From Rehmannia glutinosa (lineage: Eukaryota > Streptophyta > Magnoliopsida > Lamiales > Orobanchaceae): 64,000 bases of DNA. The stretch spans positions 30,914,317 to 30,978,316 of the forward strand of contig CM071931.1 of the NCBI GenBank assembly GCA_016081115.2, given 5' to 3'. Shown here piece after piece: positions 10,369 to 22,105 of this stretch; positions within the stretch are counted from its first letter, which is position 1; each line of letters opens with the position of its first letter. The translations under genes and the position numbers were made by a program. The notes under the pieces were generated by a model. That model was not told where the DNA came from, searched no databases, and was given only the letters and a program-made list of their open reading frames with translations.

Positions 10369-11179
10369 TTATCCTTTCAATGAAACGAACAATCTCTGGC
10401 TATTTTGGATTGCAAGTGAAAGTTGTGAACAAATCAGGGTATCCTGCCCATTGCAAATTGCCAATGCATCTTGGTAATTTTGAATCATATAGCGTGTTCC
10501 ACCAGTAAATGAAGGAGGCAACACAACTCGATTTCCCAGACTACAGGGGTATGTTATACCTCGTATCAGAGCATCGACAATCCCCTTGTACATTTCACTG
10601 CGTATTTGTTTTTGATGGGTTTTGATATACGACAATATTGATAACTCATCCATCATGTATTCATCTACAATGAATTGTTGCATTAGTCTTCGACAGAATA
10701 GTATGGTGGAAAACTCAATGTCCATTTCATGCAATCGGTAGGCAAAGAAATCCCTTTGAGTAACCCTTTTCTACCTCCATTAGCAGTTGTTCTAGTTTTA
10801 GAAAAAAGGTATATCTTCCCTGTAAACGTCTTCACCATAAGAAAACAACAATGGGTACTGTAAACCAAGATTCAAAGGGTGCAATTTGTTGATACATTTC
10901 AACTTCCGAGTTTGTGTCTCTACTATAATATCTCTGTCACCCAATGATTGATCAAAATCGCCAACAACTAATGCAACAATTTCTGAAACTGAAGGCAAAC
11001 TGTACCTCCTTGCATCCCCGCCTCTTCTGCTAATAAGTCGTAATATCACGTCTAAAATACCTTCATCGACAATTTTTCTGGCCATTCTAAACGACCTTAC
11101 CAAAATATTGTAGTCATCCAGCATGGTTTTGAGTTCAAGCACAATTTGACTGTGTAAATCAGAAATGTCATCATTGTTC
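10369..11179 (-). pseudogene. Helitron-1 Helitron_like_N domain, exon 2
   Basis: From the splice acceptor at 11180 the protein reads NNDDISDLHSQIVLELK, LDDYNILVRSFRMARKIVDE, SLPSVSEIVALVVGDFD, DIIVETQTRKL, HPLNLGLQYPLLFSYGED. In shifted frames it continues FSTILFCRRLMQQFIVDEY, IKTHQKQIRSEMYKGI, LPPSFTGGTRYMIQNYQDA. These are consecutive blocks of plant Helitron N-terminal domains. Frameshifts occur near 10800, 10700 and 10420. Confidence 0.9.
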
Positions 11180-11303
11180 CTGCATGGGGAATTTATTACA
11201 ATTTGTTATTATTCCATGAAATGTAATACAATACCAAGCTCACATTAAATGATCTCTAATGTTTGATACAATTTTAGGTAAAGACTATAAAGTAAATGCA
11301 TAC
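11180..11303 (-). other. probable 124-bp intron of Helitron-1
   Basis: On the minus strand the donor is AG|GTATGC and the acceptor ATGCAG|GAAC. Joining the exons restores the conserved reading NRMKSVRNNDDISDL without loss of frame. The exon on the other side (11548-11304) ends in the conserved KFAQLYIYNIENEVQNRM block. Confidence 0.75.
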
Positions 11304-11548
11304 CTAACCGATTTCATTCGATTTTGGACTTCATTCTCAATGTTATAAATATAAAGTTGAGCAAATTTAGGCGTAGAACCTTCTTCTAGCAGCAGGCTTC
11401 CAGTCAAATTATAGTTCTGACGTGCAATTGAAAAACTGGAGGAGAATCTCACGTGTTCATGCTCGAATCGATTTTCCTCCCATAGAGGTAAAACAAACAT
11501 GTTGTTGTATGACCTGATATCTTCCAAAAAAATGTTTAATTTTATCAC
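11304..11548 (-). pseudogene. Helitron-1 Helitron_like_N domain, exon 1
   Basis: GSLLLEEGSTPKFAQLYIYN followed by IENEVQNRM is a hallmark block of plant Helitron proteins. The residues before it (YNLTGSLL) correspond to the usual YHRIGSLLP segment. The usual zinc-finger N-terminus is not recognisable upstream; AT-rich DNA follows. Confidence 0.82.
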
Positions 11549-13936
11549 CTATACCAAATATTTAATCATACATTACTTGTGAGGGCTTCTTCATTGAGGT
11601 CAATTGGATTTTTCGATGTGTACAACATCCAGAGTATTTTGGATTCGTGGTATTAACATGGGAATTCAAACTCTCGTCGTACCAAAAAAGTACATAATGA
11701 TGTAAATATTATAATGTTATTAAATAATATAAAAAAGTATTCACATTTGAATGATGGATCTCCTAGGCCCCAATAATCTATGATGCAGAAACCAAATATC
11801 GTATAAGATTTTCATGGAAATGGATAAATATGATTATGATGTAAATATTATAATGTTATTAAATAATATAAAAAAGTACTAAAAAAATATACTAAATGTT
11901 CACATAACATATAATCAATTATAATAATTAACACTCATCCATGTTAAGATAATAATGTTATATATTATTTATAGGTATGGAGTTACCATCATTATGAACA
12001 TTATATGTTGCAATTGTCATTTTTCTCAAAATTAATGACAAAGTAATAATAAACACGATGGTGTTTGTTATATTATACTAGATTCCAAATTTATAATAGT
12101 TGATGCTACAGTCCTCGCTTGTATACATGGATAAGATGTAGATGCATTTTTTTCTTAAAATATTTCAAAAAATTTGGAACCGTGTTCGGACAAACCGGAT
12201 CTGTTTCATATCTAAGTGTATAAGAAATGTAGCTTCAAAATAAATTTAATCAATTACAAATAACTCAAAAGTTTTTACAATGAAAAATTACCACTTGAAA
12301 TATCACAAAAAGGCGTTCTTGAAATAGGATAGGTTATAGTGTTCAATTCAAAATTTTCACTATTTGTACGCTTCTCGGACTTTTTAGTGCCGCTTATGCT
12401 AAGTTTTATCGTTAAAGAAATATGTGGATCCTAATAATCCAAATTTTTCTGCACACATACAAAGTACCACCACTTTACAGATGATATAAAACACAAAAAT
12501 AATAACTAAATGAAATACATTCAATTATTATTAGTTTTTAGAGTGATATCAATAATTTAATTAATTGTCAAGATATGAAATTTCATACATGAAAATATTA
12601 GATCCCATTCGAAATATGAAAGTTCAGACATGAAAATATTGTGTTTGTTAGTATTTTATTTTTTAACAAAATTTTAAAATCAATCACTTTTCTGAAAATT
12701 CATTTCAAAATATGCAATTTGCGTATGTCAAAACTTTAACCGATGTACCAAACAGTTGATAATTATTATCAAGACTTCCTAAAAGACTTTATTCCCAAAT
12801 ATTCTAATATATGCACATAGTTTTAATTAAAATGTAATCTATTATAAGAAAACCAACTACGCAGTTCCTATTAAACCCTCGTTGTGAAAAGCAATCATAA
12901 AGAAACCAACAATAGGAAAAGTCTACAAATAAAAGATAGGCCCCAATTCTTAACTTTTTTGGATTTTTTACATGCTCGAGAAACATTATATATTGAGAAA
13001 AGCATGGGCAAAATTTAGAAGCTCCGGACAAAAATAATAATAAACACGCCAAGTATGTTTCGTGCATATCTAATGAAATAATAATGAAAAATGTAATATG
13101 CATAATTTCATATTAAAAAATGTAATATGCACTCGATTAAAATGTAATACCATTAAGTGACATTATGCAAATGGCTCCCAAAGACAAATTGCGTTAACCG
13201 ATTAAAAGTCATATTGAAAAACATTTACTTTGCGCCAACTTCCAATTGTAATTTTCTCTCGGTTAGCACAATGTAATAACCGATCAATGATCACAATTGC
13301 TTGAAAATCAAATTTGTTTGATTGACTTTTTACGGTAATTATTTTGTGAGACATAAAAGAGACTATCTTATATAATATTTAAGTTGGTTTGATAAACAAC
13401 TTATATTAGACAACAATAAATACAATTAAAAATTTATGAATATAAACATGATACTACTGAAATAGAGAATAGAAATCGTACAATTGCTCTCTATGTTTGT
13501 TATCTGTCATTTATTTCCAATAATTGTAGGCCCTGTGAGTTTTGTTATTTTGATCAACAATGTGAATTACTAATTAGTTAAAAGAGATTGTAAAACCCGA
13601 TGCTAAGTTTTATAGATTAAAGAAATAATTATACTTTGAGTAGTTAAGAGAAAAAGCAATTAGCCAATCAGTACTTTAAAAACTTGATTAATTGAATTGA
13701 ATACTAAAAAAAGTCAACGTCCAATTGAAACATAAAAATCAATGGTAAAAGATACATAAAATATTCCTATAAATATTCCGTCGAACATAATTCGTCTATT
13801 TTAACTATTATTGAGTAATAAGGAAAGTTTGAATTGACCCTAATTTATGTACCATTTACAATATTTTCCTAATTAAAATATGGCCGAATATAAGAAGTAA
13901 AAATAGCGGGAAATTTTTTGTTTCGGACTCCCAATT
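11549..13936 (-). other. Helitron-1 5' noncoding region
   Basis: This is AT-rich DNA with no supportable gene. It contains a 43-bp perfect direct repeat (11697-11739 and 11836-11878). A stretch at 13700-13830 is closely similar to 29478-29560 and 26995-27040, which links the Helitron-like segments of the window. Confidence 0.6.
11697..11878. repeat. 43-bp perfect direct repeat pair
   Basis: The copies at 11697-11739 and 11836-11878 are identical (core GATGTAAATATTATAATG) and start 139 bp apart. The spacer is not repeated. Confidence 0.92.
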
Positions 13937-13937
13937 A

Positions 13938-13945
13938 TTATATAT

Positions 13946-13990
<45 letters not shown>
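13938..13990. repeat. (TA)n microsatellite, left flank of the 13991 element
   Basis: This is a nearly pure TA tract. A matching TA tract (26911-26950) lies at the other end of the element. Confidence 0.95.
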
Positions 13991-13993
<3 letters not shown>

Positions 13994-14598
13994 ATTGATT
14001 CAAATGACACCAAGCCCTTTAGGTGAGACCGTATAGACATATCATTGCAATTGGATCTAAACGAATAACGGTCCAGATTTTTCCTCTTATTTTTAGTAGG
14101 CACCGGATTTTTAGGGAGGATTAAGGGTAATTTGGTATTTTTGATATTAATATACTTAACAATTATTGGTAAAAAAGTCTTACCATATCTCTCTCTCCCG
14201 GAATTTAAGGTATCAGTTACATTTTCAAAACACATGTCTATTCAGTTTTCTTTCTCAATCCATTTCACGTCTCTGGTCAGTTCTAAGTATACACAATAAC
14301 AAAACTATATATTCAATATTCCTATTCTAAACAAGCACACTACTGAAATTTAATATAATACACTTTGTTCATACTAAATATGCAAATTTGGAACACTATA
14401 TATGTAGAACATAAATATGCAGTATGCAGGGTATAAATTATAAGGACCAATGCCTAATATATTTTAATATTTTACTTGTTCAATTCTAAGTATACATAAT
14501 AACAAAACTATATATACAATATTCCTATTCTAGATAAGCACAGTATTAAAACCTTAATGTTATACACTTTGTTCATACTAAATATGTAAATTTGGAGC

Positions 14599-17500
14599 AG
14601 TGAAGCCCCGATTTTTTCGAGCTATTAATTGATCCTTATTGTCGTTTATACTTTTGATCGACTATTTTACCGCGTCATTTTGACGGGTAATTTTTAATAA
14701 TACATATATTTTGTACTTTATTTTATTTCACTTAATTACTTGTGATCATGATCTTTATTAATTATATTCCTCATTTATGATCACTTGATTGATCATTATT
14801 ACTATTTTTGTATTTATTAGTCACCTTAGAATTTTAAGAGACTATTTATTTTAGAGACTTTTACCTTATAGAATTAAGAAATTGATTTAGATTAAGTGAT
14901 CATGAGACTTATAAGTGATCAAGGAAATCACTAATTATTTTGGAGATTGATATATTTCATCTATTATCATCAAATTTGGGACAAAAAAAATATATGGAAT
15001 TACCATAATACCCTTGAAGTGGACGGCCAACATGGATATTTTGGAGTAAAAATATCATCCAACTCATGTACACTTACACCATATATTGGTCATCTTGTGT
15101 ATAATTATACCATTAATTCAAACATTATACACATCATCCCTCACATCACTTCTTTAATATTTTTTTTGCCAACATGTTGGAAGTCTTCCAACATTCCATT
15201 CAAACCAAGTCTTGCCCATACCTTTGACCTCCAAAATGTCTCCCATGCATGAGGCAATTTGCAAGACACAAAAATTTAAACAAAAAAATCCTCCCCCTCA
15301 CTACCAATGTGGACGGCCACATGAAGGAAATTGAACAAAATTTGTTCATTTCATCCAACACATTTTAATCCTCTAACTAATTCTCCTCCTTCTCTCTAAC
15401 CTCTCTCTAAAATTCATTCACATCTTCAAACCTTCAAACAAAATTCATTCATATCTTCAAACCTAAACACCAATTCTTCACATCTTCAAATATTCAAACA
15501 CAAGTCCTTCACATCTTCAAACCCATCTTCATAACTCCAAGAACATCTTCTTCCTAACATCAAACATACTTCCTTTCTTCAAACATCTAAACCAAAACAA
15601 ACAATCTTACCACTTAAAACTCAAAAATTCGAACACCCCTTTCTCAAGTTAAGAAATTTCACTCCTCAATTCAACTTAAATTCTTCCTACTCATCACCTT
15701 CTTCTTTTAACTTAAGTTTATATTTTGGATTTTGAGGTACTTAGAAGACCACTTGGAGACATGCATGCATGGTGGTGAAACTTGAAGACTTGAAGAAGAA
15801 CTAGTAGAGAAATTTGGACTACAAGGTAAGAATTGGACCCTAGAGCCCTTCTTTCTTCTTCTTCCTATTTTTTTCAAATTTTAACACCCCTTTTTCATTT
15901 TTGAGAAATAGGGGCTGACCTTAGGTGATTTTGGAGTTGAACCAAAATTTCCAAATTTGAGGTTTCAACTGGTTTCAAATCACCTACTACACAAGGTAAA
16001 GTGTAGTCTTTCCAATTTTCTTATCTCCTTCTTTTTCTCCTTAATTTTTCTCTCATTTTTCTAACTCCAAATTTTTGATATTTCTTGACTTAGGGGCTGA
16101 CCTAAGTGACCTCCTCCAAAGTTGTGAAATTATCCTTTTATTTCACAATTTTCCAATTTAAGGTGGGTGGAAAAATACTTTCCAACTTCTAGGTGTTTTT
16201 ATTAAAATGCATGTAGAATTTTGATCATGAGCCTTGAGATATATCTATGTATTGCATGTCAATTTTATGTATAAAGTCATGAAAATTCTCAAGAGTTGCT
16301 CAAAATTGCTATTTATTGAATTTTAGGTGCATGCATGTGCAATTTAATGTTTTAATTGATGAATTCTTGTATGTATTGGACATGCATGTGTATGATCTTT
16401 AAAATCTATGTTTTGGATGCCTTATAACCTGGAAAAGTCGAGCATAATTGATTAAATTTCAATTTTGGACTTAAAAATGTAAAAATGGAAAGTTGGTGGA
16501 CTAAATTGCAAGAAAATAAAAGTTAAAGGACCCCTCTACAAATTTCGAAATTTGGGACTGTACTCAGGTTCAAAAATAATTTTTGGACATTTTAATAAAG
16601 TTTTAAGAGTTTTAAGATAAATAAAATCAACCTTTAAAAGCCCAAGGACTAGATTGTAAAATTTTGAAAGTTTAAGGGCTACTTTGCAATTTTTAAAACT
16701 GCACCAGACCAACTTGAGGACCCAAATGAAATTTCCAGGACTTATGCAGTCCATGCACCTGGAAATACTAACTTAACTATAACTTAATTATATTTTGGAC
16801 CCAAGGTTCAAATTTCATAACAATTGGACCCCTAAAAGCCTTAAAGGCAATTATTTCAAAATGGGACAAAAATGATATTTTCAAAAGTTAAAGGACCTAC
16901 ACATATTTATTTTAAAAACTGCTTTTGTCCCAATATCCTACTAACCTTAGTGACATTTTTCAACTGGAATCACATTAAAATCCCTTCCGGTTTGTGAGTT
17001 CCGAATTTTTAAAACTTAAGGTCCGAATTGACAATTTTTACAAATTTGGGGCCAATGTGAGAATTTTACAAAATCTCGACCTCAAAATTTTAAAAACCTG
17101 AATCTCTGGATAATTTGGAGAATTTAGGAACTGACCTCTTAATTTTTCAAGGTCGGGATATTTATTTATTCAATTGTTAACCCCAAAAGTGTTAGTTTTT
17201 ACAAAACGGGCTAAATTACAATTTTTCTTTTATAAAGGACCTAACTCAAATTATTTTCTCTTTTACTAAAATAGCCCTGAACCCTCTGACTTGGAGATTT
17301 AATTAAAGTATTTTACTTTACCAAAAAAACCCTTGACTTATCGGATCAATTTGACCGATTAATACCCGATCGCGGAGCGACTTCCTCGCCTTGCGATTTT
17401 GAATCTATAACGGGACCTATGTTCCACCTAATCTTTCAAGATATCGAAGGTTGCTTATCCTTCTGATAATCATCTTCATCCAAAAACTCCACCAACGCCA

Positions 17501-18669
17501 AAATTGCCACTCGTGTTTTTCAAAAATTTTCCTAAAACTGCTTCCCTGAATCAATAATACTCGACCGCCCGGTTGACTGCTTGTACTTGTAATTACTTTC
17601 CTGCCTGAGTCAACTTGGTGTGTCGAGCTCACAGTCGGAATGGATACGTCGGGGGATGGAACCGGGCAGCTCGGCTGCTATTCCACTCTTTCGGCCCCAT
17701 CGTCCTAATCCCGCAACTGAGGGACGGAGTTTGTCCAAGGGAAGCGGGTCGTAGTACTTGAGGTATAATCATGATTATGATAGATTCGAGCCTTGCAAGC
17801 TCCACTGTGGATTTTGTCTTTGCCTACGGAATGATAAGGTGCCGGTCTTGGACCATACTGACTGGGGATTTACAAGGAAGAACGAAGGAATCACTGTCTG
17901 ATCCACACGATTGCGGAGTTATCGGACCCGTTTTGGTTGGCGTTACATTTCCGTACGCAACCACTACCTGTTTTGCATTGGTTGGCGCTACAAATCCATA
18001 CGCAACCATTATTTGCCTTGCATTGGGATTGGCGTTACACTTCCGTACGCAATCCTACCTGTCTTGAATGAATCACATAGTGCCTGTGTGACCATGAACT
18101 GTTTTCTTGAACTGTATAAGTATATTATTTAAATATTTTATCACGACGCTTGCGAACTGTGTGTGAATCCATGCATCATACTCACGCGTTTTCATATAAC
18201 TGTTTTCTCACATTAACTATATTGCGCCACACTTGCACACGATCACCCCATCCACTGAGATTTATGTCTCATCCCCACCTATTTTCTAACCTTAGATGAG
18301 GATTTCGTTGAAGATGCGGAACCGGCTCTGGATTGAGACCTTGTACTACACTTGTTGGATTTATTACTTCTTCTTGTTGTTGATTGGACTCTTATCTTGT
18401 GTTGTTGTTGGACTATTGTATTTCTTCCTATTCCGGTTTGTAACTAAAGGGCGTAGGACCCTTTGGCTTTAAGTTGTTATATTTGGTTAATCTTTGGGTA
18501 TGTAATTTGGATGATGGATTGTAGACTGTAAGTTGTATTCGTACTTGTTATTTATTTCCGCTGCTATTTAGACTCTGTCTCATTGGGTTCTCGTTGATAT
18601 TTGTCTGGACAGTTTGGTTATTGTATGTAAGTTGTGGATCGTTCGTCGCGTCCTATTTGGGGCATGACA
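14599..18669 (+). repeat. Gypsy-A 5' LTR
   Basis: By homology with the 3' LTR (TGTGAAGCCCC) it starts at 14599, where the first base has changed to A. It ends GGCATGACA at 18669. It contains three units of a 45-bp tandem repeat (17933-18059). Compared with the 3' LTR it lacks about 145 bp near 16700. A 101-codon frame at 14947-15252 is shared with the 3' LTR but resembles no protein. Confidence 0.92.
17933..18059 (+). repeat. 45-bp tandem repeat, three units, in Gypsy-A 5' LTR
   Basis: Units share TTGGCG.TACA and CGTACGCAA. The same array occurs in the other LTRs of the family with different copy numbers. Confidence 0.88.
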
Positions 18670-18676
18670 GTTAGAG

Positions 18677-18692
18677 TGGTATCAGAGCTCGG
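18677..18692 (+). other. Gypsy-A primer-binding site
   Basis: TGGTATCAGAGCTCGG begins 7 bases after the LTR end and matches the initiator tRNA-Met complement used by chromoviruses. Confidence 0.92.
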
Positions 18693-18968
18693 CTAGTAAG
18701 ATGGAAACTTACACCGAGCTAACCCAGGATAGGACCCTCGGTCTGTGTTTTGGGTAGTACCGCGACTTGACTAATTAAGTGTGAATTCGATTTCAAATTG
18801 GCATAGAACCGCCTTATTGATATTTGAACTAAGTTAGAACGCATACTTTGAGATTCATAGTCATACTTGTTTTGACTTAGTTGATTCTTGACTGATTTCC
18901 CCTTATTCATTCTTCCTTATTCTCTTCTTATCTTTCCTCTACCTTTGACTGATCCGCCTTAGTTTTGT

Positions 18969-19677
18969 TTGATCAGGATTGAGCCGACGCCGCCTACATG
19001 GTGGGATGTATTCCATGCCCGTGTTGAGCGGGAATATTACTTGGCACTGATGATTCATTGGCACCGGGAAAGTGAACGCGCGACCACAGAGCTAGCCCAG
19101 GAGCACCAACGTAATAGGGACTGGCTCGGGCGCGTGGCGATGAGCCAAGATGAGAAGAACGAATCGACCATCTTTGTCATCAAGGACCGCGATAACACCA
19201 TAAGAGCGGGAGGACTAAAATCTGAGTATCCAGGAGCGCTGGATAATATGCGAGAGAAGATGAAAAGGGTAAGTGACGGCCGCTAGAAATGGGAAATTGA
19301 CGCCCGCCTATCCCGTGATACCATCGAGCGCTTGGAGGAGACCCTTATCAAGCAGATGACAGTCATAGAGGACCTTACACAGGCCCTAGCTCGAGAGAGA
19401 GACGCCGCATCGAGGTCGCTTTGGCGGCCTAATGCTCGGCCCATTGCCACCGCCCGAGGTGGAGCCCGTACCTGATGCCGAGGAGGATCCTGAGGAGGAT
19501 CCAGTCGACATCGGAGAGCCTGAGGCACTTGAGGCTACTCCGCTTGATGATGCACAAGGATTCGAGCAGTGGTTAGATTTCGTCGATTGGCCCGAGGTCG
19601 AGGCGCCACCTCAGCCTGACCAGGCCCCGATTATGGACATAGCTGCGAGTGACGATGATGGCGATCTCACTGATTAG
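18969..19677 (+). pseudogene. Gypsy-A accessory ORF upstream of the gag position (coiled coil plus acidic tail)
   Basis: Between the primer-binding site and where gag would start lies a GC-richer coding-like block. Its frame from 18969 runs to a TAG at 19284, and the same frame stays open past it to about 19492 (RLSRDTIERLEETLIKQMTV), giving a helical, charged region likely to form a coiled coil. A second frame (19432-19677) gives a Pro/Glu/Asp-rich tail ending IAASDDDGDLTD. Together that is about 235 residues with one stop and one frameshift. Gypsy-B has a similar decayed ORF at the same place (47722-48020). I know no function for it. It is not a recognisable gag: no zinc knuckle or gag core is present. 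Confidence 0.6.
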
Positions 19678-20954
19678 TTAGCTTGATTGTCAGTTGTACT
19701 TTCGTTATTGTAGACGCTTATTCCAGTGATGTACCTTGCTTTCTGTTGTATTAGATTCAGTTGTATTTTGGTTCAGAAGTATCTTTGACTCGGTATTACG
19801 AGTGTTGTACTTCATGGGTGTATTCAAGTTTTACATTAATGAATATACCTCATTTGGATGTAGGTGATTTAGAAATTTCTTGATTTGAAGGCTATAATGC
19901 CCCATTATGATGAGACATGGAAGATATAAGATTTACCGATGATGTGCCATTGTGTTATTCTTTCTAAATACTTCTACGAGCTTAAATAAGCAAATTTTTG
20001 ACTTGTTGTTTGGTATCGTGGATAAGATACGTCAAGGATATGACGATTATAGGGTCTCAAATTGTCACTAAATATTTTTTTAAGTTATGATATCTCATTT
20101 GTGAATTAAATTTGGGATAATGATTATATGTGAGTATTCGGAATATTATGGTGATCTAGGCACTCACATGATATATGAATTTGATTGATCTTGACTTAGT
20201 TATTGAGTATTAAGTATTGATTAATTTCAAAGGAGACGGATAATAGTATTCTATATAAAGTATATGAGATGTGCACATTAATCTGGAATAATCAAGGACC
20301 TTATGGATATGGGAAATTGAGATTGCTATCAAGATTTTAGAAGGAGCGACTCATATGATTACAACTTTGGAAATAACTTATTAAATGATTACTGAGGTCT
20401 TGACTATTATATGTTGATTGGTGGAGATTATGGGTTGATCTTGCACTTTTAGCGATGAAATCTACTACCAATTGTTCGAGGAAATATACCACAATATGAA
20501 TAGGTGTCGACTATTTAGTTAAATCGACTCTATTATTATGAGTATCACTCTCTTAGGTAAATGAAGTATTGACTAGTTGTGACAAGCAAGGATATATTCG
20601 GGATTTGAATTATAAGAGGTATGTTTTGAACTAATAATTATGGGAATAGTACATTAGAATGATATGTGGAGTAGAAATGATTGGTTAAGTGATAATCGAA
20701 TAGTGGTGCAAATGTTACGGATCACATGAATAGGATACTATGAATAGTGTCTATTACAAGGTGATGACCAGAAATTTTGAGTACCACTAAGGTTATTAAG
20801 AGATATTTTTGCAGAATGATTATTGGAAATTGGCTGATGGGAATTTGGATCGAATATAAGCGCCTCTAGGCCACCTAAGTATTGATATTGAGGATGGGAT
20901 AGATCCTTCATGAATAGATACAATAAGTATGAATCTCATCTAGAATTTGAAAGG
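19678..20954 (+). other. Gypsy-A interior without recognisable coding sequence
   Basis: In a complete chromovirus this interval would hold gag, protease, RT and RNase H (about 3 kb). Here it is 1.3 kb of AT-rich DNA with no zinc knuckle, protease or RT motif in any frame. I see no repeat or end signature that would show how it arose. Confidence 0.7.
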
Positions 20955-22066
20955 AATTATTTCAGAAGAGGATTCCCGAGTGAAAATGGGAACACATAAT
21001 GATGGACTTCGTGACGGATCTACCAAGGACCAGAGGAGGCCATGATGCTATTTGGGTAGTTGTAGACCGACTCACGAAATCTGCACACTTTTTACCCATC
21101 AAGAAAACTGATAGCTTGCAGAAACTTGCACAAATTTATATCCGAGAAATCATTCGACCGCATGGAGTACCGAGTTCGATATAGTATCAAACAGAGACCC
21201 GAGGTTTGTCTCAGATTTTGGAAGTGCTTGCACGAGAAATTGGGTACCTCGCTAAGTTTCAAAGACAACAAAGACATCCACAAACCGATGGATCGAGCGA
21301 ACAATTCAAACCCTTGAAGATATTTCGAGCTTCCACATTGGATTTTCAAGGAATTTGGGATTCGCACTTACCATTAGCCGAGTTCGCCTACAACAACAGT
21401 TATCAAGCCACGATTGGGATGGCACCCTACGAGGCATTATATGGGCGAAAATGTAGATCCCTATTACACTGGGAGATTGACGACCAATGGACTCCGAAAG
21501 AGAAACGAAAGTCATCCTCAATTTCAAATGTCGACTTAGTTCAGGAGGCCATGGAGAAGGTCAAGCTGATCAAGGAGCAGATTCGCACAGCTCAGAGCCG
21601 CCAAAAGAGTTACGCGGACAAGAGAAGAAAGGATTTAGAATTTGAAGTCGGTGATGAAGTATTTCTCAGACTCTCACCACAGAAAGGATTGATCAATCCG
21701 AAGAAAGGAGGCAAGTTGAGTCCGAGATATGTTGGACCTTACAAGATTTTACAAAGGATCGAGAAATTAGCCTACCGACTCGAGTTACCAGAACCATATG
21801 CGGGAATGCACGATGTATTCCACGTATCGAGATTGAAGAAGTATAAACCAGATCCCGAGCATATCATCACTCGAGATACTCCTCCTCTAATGGAAAATCT
21901 ATACTACACCGAGAGGCCGATCCGGATCATTGATCAGCAGATACGATAGTTGCATAAAAGAGAAATTCCGATGGTTAAAGTGGTGTGGCAGAACCACAAC
22001 CGAGACGAAGACGCAACGTGGGAGAAGGAAGAAGACATGAGGAATCAATATCCAGAACTATTCTGA
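20955..22066 (+). pseudogene. Gypsy-A integrase core, GPF/Y module and chromodomain-like tail
   Basis: The reading resumes in the integrase core: KWEH followed by MMDFVTDLPRTRGGHDAIW, VVDRLTKSAHFLPI. A TGA at 20981 replaces a Trp codon just upstream. After a frameshift near 21180 the second catalytic Asp is replaced by Asn (SNRDPRF instead of SDRDPRF). Then come HPQTDGSSEQ, LAEFAYNNSYQATIGMAPYE, ALYGRKCRS, VGDEVFLRLSPQKG, LSPRYVGPYKI and GMHDVFHVSRLKKY. Past a TAG (21947-21949) the tail REIPMVKVVWQNHNRDEDAT and WEKEEDM resembles the chromodomain of Tekay/Del chromoviruses, which directs insertion to heterochromatin. It is inactive. Confidence 0.92.
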
Positions 22067-22088
22067 AGAGAATTTGGGGACCAAATTC

Positions 22089-22105
22089 TTTTAAGGAGGG
22101 GAGGA
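22089..22105 (+). other. Gypsy-A polypurine tract
   Basis: A purine-rich run (AAGGAGGGGAGGA) ends at the 3' LTR start (22106), the plus-strand priming site. Confidence 0.85.

Larger units (their letters stand above)
8940..13937 (-). mobile_element. Helitron-1 (autonomous type, 3'-truncated)
   Basis: Minus-strand reading frames from 11548 down to 9038 give the Helitron_like_N region, the HUH replication-initiator region and the start of the helicase linker in the correct order. The helicase itself is missing because the copia-2 LTR starts at 8939. The 5' noncoding part extends upward to about 13937. There the motif TAGCGGGAAA and GGAGTCCGAAAC (minus) recur near the ends of the other Helitron-like segments (27520, 37110). 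The exact 5' TC terminus could not be placed. Confidence 0.75.

Noticed and set aside
10223..10508. Plus-strand frames near 10223-10508
   Set aside because: They are shadows of the minus-strand Helitron Rep domain, whose conserved blocks are clear.
12804..13103. 99-residue minus-strand frame
   Set aside because: It has hydrophobic, low-complexity composition in AT-rich noncoding Helitron DNA, with no recognisable motif.
14947..15252. 101-residue frame conserved at 14947 and 22447
   Set aside because: Conservation is explained by the two LTRs being recent copies of one sequence. There is no protein similarity or coding composition.
18677..18692. tRNA-Met gene fragments at the primer-binding sites
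   Set aside because: Only the 3'-end complement of the tRNA is present, right after the LTR ends. These are primer-binding sites, not tRNA genes.
19283..19528. Minus-strand 81-residue frame rich in Arg/Pro
   Set aside because: It is a shadow of the GC-richer accessory ORF on the plus strand.
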